DNA of 28,244 nucleotides from Thalassiosira profunda (lineage: Eukaryota > Bacillariophyta > Thalassiosirophyceae > Thalassiosirales > Thalassiosiraceae), in the NCBI GenBank assembly GCA_036939355.1, contig JALLAP010000764.1, forward strand, positions 1-28,244. Reading direction: 5' to 3'. The notes beneath the pieces are model-generated. The model was not told where the DNA came from. It did not search any database and saw only the letters and a program-made list of their open reading frames with translations. Shown one piece after another: positions 1 through 8,536 of the stretch. The position numbers and the translations under genes are program-made. Numbering within the stretch: the stretch's first letter is position 1; each line of letters begins with the position of its first letter.

Positions 1-1
1 A

Positions 2-2259
2 TGCGCCGTGTGCGCGAGGGACATCGTCCCGGGCGACCGGATGTTTTGCATGGCCTCGGAGCCGGAGACATCAGACTGCGATGGTGATGGCGCCGCAGCC
101 ATCACGACGAGGTCGTCGCTGGCATGGGGACACGAGGGGTGCTACACCTCCCATCTGCCCCCGCCCCCGGCGTGCCGCCACTGGCAGCGATTGGGACGGT
201 GCCCTGCCCAAGAAATGGGGTTGTGCGCCTTTCTCCACGATAGTGAGGATCGAGGCACGTCGGCAACTCTGGACAAGCAGCGGTGGGGAGGCAAACGCCA
301 TTTTGTGCGGAACCAGCACAAGAACTCGGTCTTTCGGACGTTCCTGATGCAGACGTACGGGTTGGACTATCTGACTAAGAAGGATGGGGTGATTTTAGAT
401 GTGGCAGGGGGCAAAGGAGAACTAAGTTTCGAGCTCATCAATCTGTGCGGGGTGAAAGAGTGTGTCGTGATAGATCCACGCCCGCTGAATCTGAGCTTGG
501 TGCGTGGCAAGTGGGAAAAGGGCCTGTTCGAACCAAAGAGGACGGGGGTGTTCTCCAAATGGTACCCGGCGTGCGAGGAGGGGTGCAAGGACCGAACGCC
601 GCAGAGTCCGGGACACATGAGATGTTTCTTCGATGGTGCCTCCTTCTTGGAGTTTGCGAATGCGGAAACATCGGAGGAGGTTGAGAGGACCAACGAGAAG
701 TTGCTACGCGAAATGATACGAGCCAAGAGCATCGTTTGGACGAGGAAGGGACTGCAGCACGAAGATGGGGCGTCCTACAACGAAGAAGATGAGAGCGGAT
801 CGGCAGCAAAACCTTATCCGATTGGAAGTTCGGAAGACGATGCATCGTCTTCCGAAATAACTGACCCATCAGAAGCGCGACGCATCCTCCAACGATGCCA
901 CATCGTCTTGGGCTTCCACCCCGACCAGGCCGCCGGCGAAATCGTAGCGTTCGCCAAGGCCCGCAACATCCCCTGTGCCTCGTTCCGTGCTGTGTATATT
1001 CAGATACGTTCTCCAAACGGAAGCTCAACGATGGGACGAACGTCAAGTCGCACGAGCATCTGGTGCAGTGGCTAAAGGAGAGGGATCCCAATGCAAGGGT
1101 TGCCACGCTGGATTTGGAGGGGAAGAATACTGTCGTTTACACGCTCCCAGTGGCCCCGGTGATGCCAGTGATGAGCAAGAATGCCCCTCGGTTTCTCGAC
1201 TATCGGAGAAGTTCGTTGCCATTGGACGTGGCTCTCTCCTTCGCACTTTCAACGATGGGTGACGAGGGCCTCGGTGGTATTAGTGCTCGTGATCTCATAC
1301 TGTCTGGAAGAGTGCTCGTGAACGGCGACGTAGAGACGAGCTGTCATCGCCTCGTGAGCCGAGATGGAGATTGCATCTCCATCGCGAGCAGCGAGGGTGG
1401 CAATAGTGTGGAAATTGAACGACCGATTCCTTCGCCGCGGTACTTCGTCTGCTACAAACCTCGCGGCGTGGTGTGTTCGAGCCGGCGCAACGAAGGCATC
1501 GACCGCAAGGACTCCGTCTTGATCTCCGAATGGCTGGCAGACGTTGTTTGCGCGGAAGGCGGCGACACAGCAATACTCTGCGGAGGGGGCAAGGCGATCG
1601 AAACGGTCGGGAGGCTCGACGAGGAGTCCGAGGGACTCCTCCTCCTGACGAACGATGGGTCGTTCTCGAGGCTGTTGTGTTCTCCTGAATTTGGGCTGAG
1701 GAAGACGTATCGCGTCGTCATTCGAGGCCGTGGATACAGCAGATTGGTTGCTCTTGCAAAGAGCGATGATGGAAATGCCACCTCGCTCGCATCGGCTGTT
1801 GCTGGCATGATACAACGTGGAAAGCAAACTCCAACGCCAGGCGAGAATGCAAACAGCACATCAACGCCTTATTTTCCCTTCGAGGGTTGCCAAGTCCTCG
1901 ATGTCGGGAAACTTCCGTCCCAACATCCGTCTGATGACAGCTTCCACGCCCTCGTCGATCTGGTGCTGCGAGAGGGGAAGCGCCACGCCGTCCGTCGCAT
2001 CATTGCTAACGCCGGGATGCGTGTGTGCTACCTGTCGAGGATATCGGTGGAAGGCCTCGAGGACGTTTTCGACGCGGTCAAGCCAGAAACGATAGCAGAG
2101 GCTTGGGAGAGAGGCTTCCTGCCCGGAGGAAGGCATCGCGAGACGGTGCCTGCGGGCACAATTTTACGTCCCAACAGCGATGGCGCAATGCTCCTTCCGG
2201 GACACGTGGTTGAGCTGAGGAACTGCAATGTTGATAGAGTATTCGCTTTGCGGGGCTAG
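2..2259 (+). CDS. CCCH zinc finger / SAM methyltransferase-like / RsuA-family pseudouridine synthase fusion (5' partial, frameshifted)
   Basis: Predicted RNA-modification protein. The frame is open from base 2 with no ATG at the edge, so the N-terminus (including a CxxC pair) probably lies upstream. Seen in order: a Cys-x8-Cys-x7-Cys-x3-His finger (about 173-231); a Rossmann-type motif I, LDVAGGKGEL (about 394-423), followed by DPRPLNLSLVRGKW; then HIVLGFHPDQ and VPCCVYSDTF, which close the methyltransferase-like domain; an S4 RNA-binding domain (about 1210-1400); and an RsuA/RluB-type pseudouridine synthase whose catalytic motif GRLDEESEGLLLLTNDG has its Asp codon at 1618-1620. The frame shifts at about 979/980: one missing base restores a continuous VPCC motif, which suggests a sequencing error more than decay. 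The methyltransferase C-terminus and the synthase share one uninterrupted ORF (895-2259), so the fusion itself does not depend on the repair. Substrate (tRNA or rRNA) is unknown. Confidence 0.82.
979..980 (+). other. Probable 1-base deletion (frameshift point)
   Basis: Upstream of here the conserved methyltransferase-like sequence runs in frame 2 (ending at NIPCA), and downstream it resumes in frame 1 (VPCCVYSDTF). Inserting one base between 979 and 980 would make a valine codon and join the two halves without loss of family-like sequence. No GT-AG intron fits in the few bases available. Confidence 0.7.
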
Positions 2260-2757
2260 GTCTGAAAGAGCTGTGGAATGAGATTTCACTGTCGGAGGAC
2301 CTAACTGCTCGGATGAGAAGCTAGTACTTCACGATAGGCCTTTCCCTTCACGTGCGCTTCGATGAGATGGCTGTGTCACCTTCGCCGCTCGAAGAAGGAG
2401 GGTGCAAAAGTCCACCTCTTTACCTGAGCAGTTTTCTCCCTCACCACTCTCTGGATCCGCGACACGACGTCAATGAATGAGATGGCCGTGTCAACTTCGC
2501 CACTGTCTCATGAATGCCTCTTGGGATACTACGACTCCAAGCGTGTCTCCACAGCACCCAAAGCCAAGGTTTGTTAAGTCTTTCTTCACCTCTTTACCCA
2601 AGATTTAGTCCAGCTGATGCACCCTTCCTGCCTGAGCAATGATTCCTCTCGCAACTTCACCACGTGGATGAGAACTGCTGTGTCAACTCGACGTTCGAAG
2701 AGGTCAAACCAAGGAGGCACAATGATCTCATTCTTTTCATCCGATCTCGACAGCAAC
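2260..2757. repeat. Intergenic region / promoter of silaffin-like gene with degenerate repeats
   Basis: No convincing gene. Three diverged copies of a motif of about 40 bp are visible: 2361-2400 (gatgagatggctgtgtcacc...), about 2475-2510 (aatgagatggccgtgtcaac...) and about 2666-2705 (gatgagaactgctgtgtcaa...). The last two copies are preceded by related sequence containing a 'cctgagca' word. The third copy falls in an upstream in-frame extension of the silaffin-like ORF (ATGs at 2617 and 2722), which I read as 5' UTR because it is repeat-derived and the signal peptide starts at 2758. Confidence 0.5.
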
Positions 2758-3219
2758 ATGAAGATCTTCAAGCTTTTCGTAGGACTGGGGCTGATTTCGG
2801 CTGGAGCAATCTCCCCCGCCATGGGGCAGGTCAAGGTAGTACGTTTGCGCACAGGATTGAGCCCCCACCACAGCCACGAATCTGCGAACCATGACCGTCG
2901 TCTGAAGAAGAACTCGTCTCGCTCCAAGTCCGAGAAGTCCTCAGGCTCTATGCCCGGCCGCCGCGTCCGTCGTCTGAAGAAGACGAGCAAGTCCGAGAAG
3001 ATGTCCCATCCGCCTGGGCAGAGCCGCGACCTGAGGAAGATGAGGAGCAAATCCGCCAAGTCCTCGGGCTCTATGCCCAGCCGCCGCGTCCGTCGTCTGA
3101 AGAAGACGAGCAAGTCCGAGAAGATGTCCCATCCGCCTGGGCGGAGCCGCGATCGTCGTCTGGAGGGTACGGAGAAAACAGGTTGGACAGCAAAGGCCGA
3201 GAAGAACCTGTTTGTGTGA
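2758..3219 (+). CDS. Silaffin-like secreted Ser/Lys-rich repeat protein
   Basis: Predicted cell-wall (biosilica) protein of 153 residues from the ATG at 2758. A signal peptide is clear: MKIFKLF, then a hydrophobic stretch, then a small-residue cleavage region near residue 23 (AMGQ). The mature part is very basic and rich in Ser, Lys and Arg, with two copies of a 41-residue unit (123 bp period). Five RXL tripeptides (residues 47-49, 71-73, 90-92, 112-114, 133-135), three of them followed by KK, fit the RXL endoprotease sites known in diatom silaffins and related wall proteins. Lys clusters of the KxxKxxK type (KTSKSEK at 74-80 and 115-121) resemble the lysine-cluster signals that direct silaffins to silica. 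The layout recalls Cylindrotheca silaffin-1, whose repeats end in RRIL. The ORF could start earlier (2617 or 2722), but those starts would bury the signal peptide. Silaffins are poorly conserved, so the family call is by composition and architecture. Confidence 0.68.
   Translation: MKIFKLFVGLGLISAGAISPAMGQVKVVRLRTGLSPHHSHESANHDRRLKKNSSRSKSEKSSGSMPGRRVRRLKKTSKSEKMSHPPGQSRDLRKMRSKSAKSSGSMPSRRVRRLKKTSKSEKMSHPPGRSRDRRLEGTEKTGWTAKAEKNLFV
2950..3150 (+). repeat. 123-bp in-frame tandem repeat inside silaffin-like gene
   Basis: The segment with SGSMP, RRVRRLKK and TSKSEKMSHPPG occurs twice, with the SMP methionine codons at 2950 and 3073, exactly 123 bp (41 codons) apart. Between the copies the DNA differs at only a few positions, so the duplication is recent or kept uniform. 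Confidence 0.9.
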
Positions 3220-3364
3220 AGAGAGGCGATTCAATCTGGCAGATAGCATGTATTGTTTTAGGATCTCGTTTCACTTGTCCTCAGAAGGCCAACCATCCGG
3301 ACATCGCCTTCTCCTGCGCTGATGAGAGCGACGAGAGAGAGGATTCTCAACCAGCGGATGTCAA

Positions 3365-4465
3365 TCACCACCTCCGGCGCGCCAACACCTTTCTCGCCTT
3401 CTGCCTCCTTGCTTCCCGCTCCTTCGCCCCCGACGAAACGTTCGACCCTTCGGATGGGACGCTTCGCAATTCGGAGGAGGCACTGTCGGTGCTCGCGGTC
3501 AATTGCAACGCGGCCGGTATCGAGTGCCTTTTGGGAGCGGTCTTTTGCATCTCTCTCCGTTGTTGCAACGCCTTCTCTCGAATGCTGCCTCTCAAAGGGC
3601 TCCTTTCCTTTGTGCTTTGGCCGTTCGTTGCCAGTGGCTGCCTGCTTGATTGTGACCTCTCCGGAGCCTTTCTGTGCCGTCGTTGGTGCATTTCCAACGC
3701 CTTTTCGCGCACGCTTGTAGATTTTGCCTCAGTTGCAACATCGGCAGAGGCCGCATACCCTGGAGAGGCCACCTTCGTGCATCTCAACTGCGGTGGTAGC
3801 GGCGGTAACTGCACCTCCTTGCTTGTTGTGTCGCTGCTGCCATACTTCGATACCAGCCTCTGTCTCGCCGACAAGGTTTCAGTCTGCGCCTTCGATGGCT
3901 GCGCTGTTGGCGGCTTCGGCGGTGCACCCGCCCTCCTCGTACCCGCCTGTGGTTTCTGTCTCTCGATCTCATCGCCGTTTCTCGTTGGCGGATTCACCCG
4001 GTCAATCGGTGGAGGCTCTGCCCCCGTCTCGCCACCGCCCCTCGCCCTCCTCGCCGCCGCCATCTGCCGTGCCTTTTTCAGGGCCGCCGCCCTGCCCTTT
4101 GGCGAGATATTGGACGCCCTCGACCTATCGCCCGCCGACACAACCTTCGGTTTGGGCCCCACGCCGGCCATGTGCCGGCTCGTCTTGTGCGTCGTGCCCA
4201 CCACCGTCCCGTGTTGAGGGGAAAACAACACATTGTCGGACATGGGCGTCAATGGCTCCAGACTGCGGCGCTGCAACAGCGTCGGCTTTGGTGGGCCGTC
4301 ATCGGAAGCCTCGCTGTTTGCGGGGCTGGGGCAGGTCGATATGGAATCGGCCAGCGAGTGCCGCAGAAAGAAGGATTGGTAGGCGTCGTTCTCCTTCCAG
4401 TCGCCGGGCCCACCGTTGCTGGGACAAGCGCCCGGCCGCCGCGGGGGGTCGATCACGTCCTCCAT
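3365..4465 (-). CDS. Basic low-complexity protein of unknown function
   Basis: I do not recognise a family. The 366-residue protein starts with MEDVIDPPRRPG and ends KVLARRRW just before the stop at 3365-3367. It is rich in Arg, Lys, Ser, Pro and Ala and probably mostly disordered, with short basic helical segments that recur in related form: AALKKARQMAAARRARGG, SVREKALEMHQRRHRKA, SIREKALQQRREMQKTA and EREARRQKARKVLARRRW. No signal peptide or membrane segment is visible. The plus strand of the same DNA also carries an open frame (3183-4217), but its product is Cys/Leu-rich and unlike any protein, while the minus-strand product has the repeated motif. It is divergent from the gene at 5026 and convergent with the silaffin-like gene. 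A nucleic-acid or microtubule-binding role is possible but unproven. Confidence 0.65.
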   Translation of the reverse strand: MEDVIDPPRRPGACPSNGGPGDWKENDAYQSFFLRHSLADSISTCPSPANSEASDDGPPKPTLLQRRSLEPLTPMSDNVLFSPQHGTVVGTTHKTSRHMAGVGPKPKVVSAGDRSRASNISPKGRAAALKKARQMAAARRARGGGETGAEPPPIDRVNPPTRNGDEIERQKPQAGTRRAGAPPKPPTAQPSKAQTETLSARQRLVSKYGSSDTTSKEVQLPPLPPQLRCTKVASPGYAASADVATEAKSTSVREKALEMHQRRHRKAPERSQSSRQPLATNGQSTKERSPLRGSIREKALQQRREMQKTAPKRHSIPAALQLTASTDSASSELRSVPSEGSNVSSGAKEREARRQKARKVLARRRW

Positions 4466-5025
4466 CTACGGCGGCTACCTGCAAAATGAGACGAGAGGCG
4501 CGTGCTCTTGTTGCAACCTGTTGCAACCAACTCGCCAAGAAGTGTCACCACTTTTCTCGGTGGGAAGTCAATTTCAACCAAGGGAACGGTGGGGGGAATT
4601 AATTTTGGCGGTGTCTCTCTAGAGACCGCATACACAACCAAGGTACTGTTGCAAATTTACGTACCCCAAACCATTCCCTGGCGTTTCGCAGAGTCAAAGA
4701 CAAAGAGAAGCTCGGGCGCGACGCCCGATCTCTGAACGACAACAATGACGGCGCCTCCTTGAAGGTCTGCATTAAGCGGGGATCGCTCGCTCCATAACTC
4801 CGTTGTGGCCCCGCCAGTCGATTCTACTGTGTTCATCTAGACGAGGCGCGTCTGATGCAATTGGACAGAGCGGGCGAACACGGCAAACCCAAACGGACCG
4901 GTTGGCGGGGTCGCTGCCATTAACCGAGCGTGAAGCGTCATAAATTGCTCGGCATCACCTCCATCAGAACACCAGCGGCCTTCGAGCCTTGACGGCGCGC
5001 ATCGCCATTCAATTGCAAAGCAACC
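4466..5025. promoter_or_regulatory. Shared upstream region of divergent genes
   Basis: 560 bp between the start codons of two divergent genes, with no credible ORF. It must hold both promoters. Visible structure: two ttgcaac words at about 4511-4526, a partial palindrome around tctctagaga (about 4615), and a perfect 7-bp hairpin with a 3-nt loop at 4712-4728. I see no TATA box I would defend. Confidence 0.5.
4712..4728. other. Short perfect hairpin
   Basis: tcgggcg, loop cga, cgcccga: a perfect 7-bp inverted repeat in the intergenic region. It could be a factor-binding palindrome or chance in GC-rich DNA. Confidence 0.4.
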
Positions 5026-6354
5026 ATGTTGGGCACGAGGCGGCGCCGCGCGTCGCGGCTGCAAGAGCGCACGGACGCCACCATCAAGCCTCCGCCCTCG
5101 CCATCAGGCTCGTCGAAGAAGACGAGCAACAAGCCGGGCTTTGTCAAGCCCGAGGAAGAGACCCAGATCGTCGTCGGCGGCAAACACCACGGCGGCTACC
5201 TCGAGGCGGCGTCGACCCTCGAGACGTACTGCGATTCCTACTCGGACGACGAGGAGGGCTCGTTCCACGGCGGCTCGCTCCTCGCGCAGCGGGCCGTGTC
5301 GAAGATCAAGGAGCGCCGCACCGGGGCGCAGAAGGAGGCGTCGGGAATCGAGGCGAGCTACGATCTGGACGTCGACAACGACAGCATCGAGATCAGCGGA
5401 GAGGGGTCGCTCAATCTGGAGGAGACTTGGGTGACACATGATGTGCGCACCGGCGGCAGCAGGCAGCCAAGGGGGCTGCCGGCGACGGTGATCAAGTACC
5501 TGAACAAACCCTCCGCTGCAGCTGGCAGAAGCAACGCGGGCAGGGCTAGCAAGGGTGCACCGCCTGCACTTACGCCCAAGAAGGGGACCGCTGCGAAGCG
5601 AGGCGAGAGAGCACAGCAAATGAGCAAGAAGATGCTTCGTCGGTCCAAACGGAATGGGCGCCCAAGCGAGCCGGAAGCGATGCCCACAACGAGCTCCGAG
5701 ATGAGCCCCTTCTGCAAGAGGGTGCTCCGTCGGTCCAAGGAAAATGGCGCCAAGAGTGCATCTACGGCGGAGGAAAGGGGTGGCGGCACGGGCGAGCGAA
5801 GGCACCAAAAGGTCAGGGAGTTGGCGGTGCGCACCCGGAAGGAGAAGATGAAGGAGAAGTGGGAGCAGCGGCAGCGGTACAACCGCAACGAGGAGGGCGA
5901 GGAGGCGAGAAATACGAGCCAGAAGGAGAACGACGCCAACAAAACGAAGGCGGAGGGTCCGAAGGAGCGCAAAACGTTCCTGGATTTCGTGGAGCATCTC
6001 CTTGTCGAGGTCGATGCCGCGAACGGAGTCGATGGGGCTGCCGTAGCACGCGCCGTACTGGCATCGGGTGAGAACACCCCCGACACTTCTGTCAACAGCT
6101 TGCCGCGCGTGGAGGACGTGAACAAAGCGTGGCCACTCAATGCATACAGGCAGACCGGCAGCGACAACATCGATAACGTGCGCCACTCCCGCCAGGCCAA
6201 AGAGTTTCTCGGAGGGCCCGACCTCCCCAAGCCCGTGCTGCGGCGGTTCCCCACGTCGCCGATCAAGCTGGACTCACCGGCCGCGAAGGCCGGGAGTCGT
6301 CGTCGTGCCATGGAAGATGCCAACGCGCCGTTCGACGAGGAGGTCGACTTTTAG
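5026..6354 (+). CDS. Charged, mostly disordered protein of unknown function
   Basis: 442 residues from the ATG at 5026 (context caaccATGt), with the stop at 6352-6354. No family is recognised. The N-terminus is basic (MLGTRRRRASR). An acidic patch (DSYSDDEEG) lies near residue 72. The middle holds two related basic segments, KKMLRRSKRNG and KRVLRRSKENG, about 33 residues apart, and a Lys/Glu/Arg-rich stretch (RTRKEKMKEKWEQRQRYNR) likely to form a charged helix. A small folded segment may lie at KTFLDFVEHLLVEVDAANG. There is no signal peptide or membrane helix. Long antisense frames (5104-6186 and 5358-6323) are by-products of GC-rich codon use. It is divergent from the basic protein at 3365-4465; both are Arg/Lys-rich, which may be coincidence. 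Confidence 0.68.
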   Translation: MLGTRRRRASRLQERTDATIKPPPSPSGSSKKTSNKPGFVKPEEETQIVVGGKHHGGYLEAASTLETYCDSYSDDEEGSFHGGSLLAQRAVSKIKERRTGAQKEASGIEASYDLDVDNDSIEISGEGSLNLEETWVTHDVRTGGSRQPRGLPATVIKYLNKPSAAAGRSNAGRASKGAPPALTPKKGTAAKRGERAQQMSKKMLRRSKRNGRPSEPEAMPTTSSEMSPFCKRVLRRSKENGAKSASTAEERGGGTGERRHQKVRELAVRTRKEKMKEKWEQRQRYNRNEEGEEARNTSQKENDANKTKAEGPKERKTFLDFVEHLLVEVDAANGVDGAAVARAVLASGENTPDTSVNSLPRVEDVNKAWPLNAYRQTGSDNIDNVRHSRQAKEFLGGPDLPKPVLRRFPTSPIKLDSPAAKAGSRRRAMEDANAPFDEEVDF

Positions 6355-6515
6355 GACAGAATTTGGTCGGGTGCAGCAGCGTGCTATTTTCGTTGCGCAT
6401 CATGTAGGAATGCTTTGTACAATCTTTGCAAGTAACGCTATGAAAAGAGAGTTGCTCTGTTTCCCCTGTCGATGGGCAGTACTCACGCACGGTATGTCCA
6501 CCCTACCACGCAGCC

Positions 6516-7964
6516 CTACCACCACGACGTGTTGAATTGGTCTCCGGTCTCGAACAAATGCGTCTCCGATTCGTTGTACAACGCGTCTGCATAACGCTTC
6601 AGAATGAACGCCGGAAAAGTCCCTAGCGGTGGATCGGTCATATTCTTGCTGATGTGGTCAACATCCACGATCTTCTCTAGCCCGAGCTTCTCCAGCTGTC
6701 GACGCAGCGCGTAGAACCAAAGCTCGATTGCATTTTTCGCATCAGATCGCTGTTTCATCGTGTCTTTGGGCACCATGTGAGCCATCTTCGGAAGCCACGG
6801 CTTGGTCTTGCCGGTGAAGTGGTTGAAGTCCCGGTACGGTGAATGCGACCACACGCCCCTCTTGAGAAATGTGCCTCCGGGATAGGAGCAGCTGTGTGGG
6901 TCAATCAACTCCCCCGTCTTCGACGTGCCAGCGAGCTCTGGCTCTCTGTTCGCATCGCTCGACCAGTGCTCCACTTCGCCGTTGATGACGATGGACACGT
7001 CCCGCTTGTGATACTTCGTCCAGTAGTACAACAACCCCTGATCCGAGAATGCACAGTAAAAGTCCCACTTGGTGCCTCTACCGCCCAGGATATTCTTCCA
7101 TTCCACTGTGTGTCCCCAGCCCTCGATCTCATCGAATGGTGGCCACTTTGTTTTGGCAAACTCCGTGGCCGCCTGCTTGCGTATGATCTCTTTGAGCTTG
7201 TTCAACTCTCCCTCTCCGGGCTTCAGCATCATGAACCCTGCGTTCGATGGCTCTGTTCGCCATGCGATCACGAGGTTGTTTCGCATCATCGTTGCATTGT
7301 TTCCTTCGGAGGGCATAAGATCAAAGAGGTAGTCGAGATTGCAGATCGGCAATACGTCTGAATCCAGAAACAACACCCTTTCGTACTCCACCAGATCGAG
7401 CACTTGGAACTTGTCCAATGTTGCTGTGTAAAAGCTGTCGGCCCTCCGATCTCCCACCGTTGGCAGATATCTTATTGTAGCCCCGGCTGCTCGAAGCCAG
7501 CTTTCCTCCTCCGCGGGGAGAGTGCTCACGGTCAGATTGGCCGCCATGCGCACCATCACCACGACGTCCTGCGACGATCCCGAATCCTTGAGAACATACG
7601 TTGCCGCCAGGATGTTGAAGATGTAACCGCGATACTGAGAGGGATTAGAAGGGTCGCAGCCCGCCATCAGAAACGCATACGCGTTTTGGCTGGTGTTATA
7701 ACGTTCGTCCGGCAGCGCGCCGTGACCCCCCATGGTGCTCCTGCCAACCTGCTCGGCCCGCGGTTGGATCTCCTCGGGCAACAGGTCGATCCCATCGAGC
7801 ATCAAAGTTTGGATGCGCGAAGGGGCGAGCGTTAGGACGATGGCGTAGCAGCAAAAAGTCGCGAGGGCGAGGACGCTGACGAGGCACTTGTTCCCTCGTC
7901 CCCTCCGGGGTGTTGTGGGATGGCCGGTGGCCGGGGCGGTGGCGGTGTGGTCGTCGTCGCCCAT
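6516..7964 (-). CDS. GT8-family glycosyltransferase (glycogenin-like), type II membrane protein
   Basis: Predicted Golgi or ER glycosyltransferase that transfers a sugar from a nucleotide sugar. The protein is 482 residues. A short N-terminal tail precedes a membrane anchor at about residues 27-47 (CLVSVLALATFCCYAIVLTL), the usual type II layout. The catalytic domain begins near residue 94 (NAYAFLMAG) and contains YLPTVG, TATLDKFQVLDLVEYERVL and the metal-binding DxD in FLDSDVLPICNLDYLFDL (DSD at 201-203), then SNAGFMMLKP, all as expected for family GT8. Near the C-terminus HFTGKTKPWL matches the HxxGxxKPW motif of glycogenin-type enzymes. Several N-x-S/T sites agree with a luminal position. 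It is a single exon, convergent with the preceding gene (161 bp apart). Donor and acceptor sugars cannot be read from sequence. Confidence 0.9.
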   Translation of the reverse strand: MGDDDHTATAPATGHPTTPRRGRGNKCLVSVLALATFCCYAIVLTLAPSRIQTLMLDGIDLLPEEIQPRAEQVGRSTMGGHGALPDERYNTSQNAYAFLMAGCDPSNPSQYRGYIFNILAATYVLKDSGSSQDVVVMVRMAANLTVSTLPAEEESWLRAAGATIRYLPTVGDRRADSFYTATLDKFQVLDLVEYERVLFLDSDVLPICNLDYLFDLMPSEGNNATMMRNNLVIAWRTEPSNAGFMMLKPGEGELNKLKEIIRKQAATEFAKTKWPPFDEIEGWGHTVEWKNILGGRGTKWDFYCAFSDQGLLYYWTKYHKRDVSIVINGEVEHWSSDANREPELAGTSKTGELIDPHSCSYPGGTFLKRGVWSHSPYRDFNHFTGKTKPWLPKMAHMVPKDTMKQRSDAKNAIELWFYALRRQLEKLGLEKIVDVDHISKNMTDPPLGTFPAFILKRYADALYNESETHLFETGDQFNTSWW

Positions 7965-8536
7965 CTCTAGACAATGTTCTAATCGCTCGGGTTCATCTAG
8001 ATCTGCACATCACCGCAGGGGCTAATCTCTACACGCCCCCCCTGATGCACATCACCCCATGCTCGTGCACCTTGGCCAAGAGTCAGAATCGATTTTTGTG
8101 CAGGCAGAGGCTGGATGGACGCCCCCGAAGAAGGCAATGCACGTTGGGCTCCTTTACAACGACGGGTGGGGCTGCCGTGATGTAGAGGAGGGTCGCCGCG
8201 GGTGGGGCCGCAAGGAGCCTCAAGGAGCTCAGCGAGGCCAGGTGTTCGAAGTAGTACTACGTTAAATGCTAATAATTCGGTACGGTATGAGAGCAAAATA
8301 GGTATTAGGTTATCTCCTAGAAAAGGGGGAGACAAAAATACTTTCACTTCTTGCCTCATTTACTTTGAAGGATTTACTTACTGCTAACCGCCGTCCGCGC
8401 CCCCACCAAGAAGCGGGGGTGGACGGCCACGCTCCCCCGCCGCCCTCCGTTCCGTCCATCGAACCACCACCATCAATCCCGCGACGGGGCGACACTCACA
8501 TCCCACACATCAAATGCACCACCGGCCCAAACTGGC
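7965..8536. promoter_or_regulatory. Upstream region of divergent GT8 and coiled-coil genes
   Basis: 572 bp with no supported gene. Most is moderately GC-rich. An A/T-richer stretch at about 8258-8385 stands out and contains a weak inverted repeat (tctcc ... ggaga around 8312-8331). I see nothing further. Confidence 0.4.

Noticed and set aside
3183..4217. Long plus-strand open frame opposite the basic protein gene
   Set aside because: Its product is Cys/Leu/Ser-rich with no domain or motif, it is antisense to a frame with recurring basic motifs, and it is explained by GC-biased codons.
5104..6323. Long minus-strand open frames (360 and 321 codons) opposite the gene at 5026
   Set aside because: Leu/Arg-rich shadow translations with no family-like sequence.
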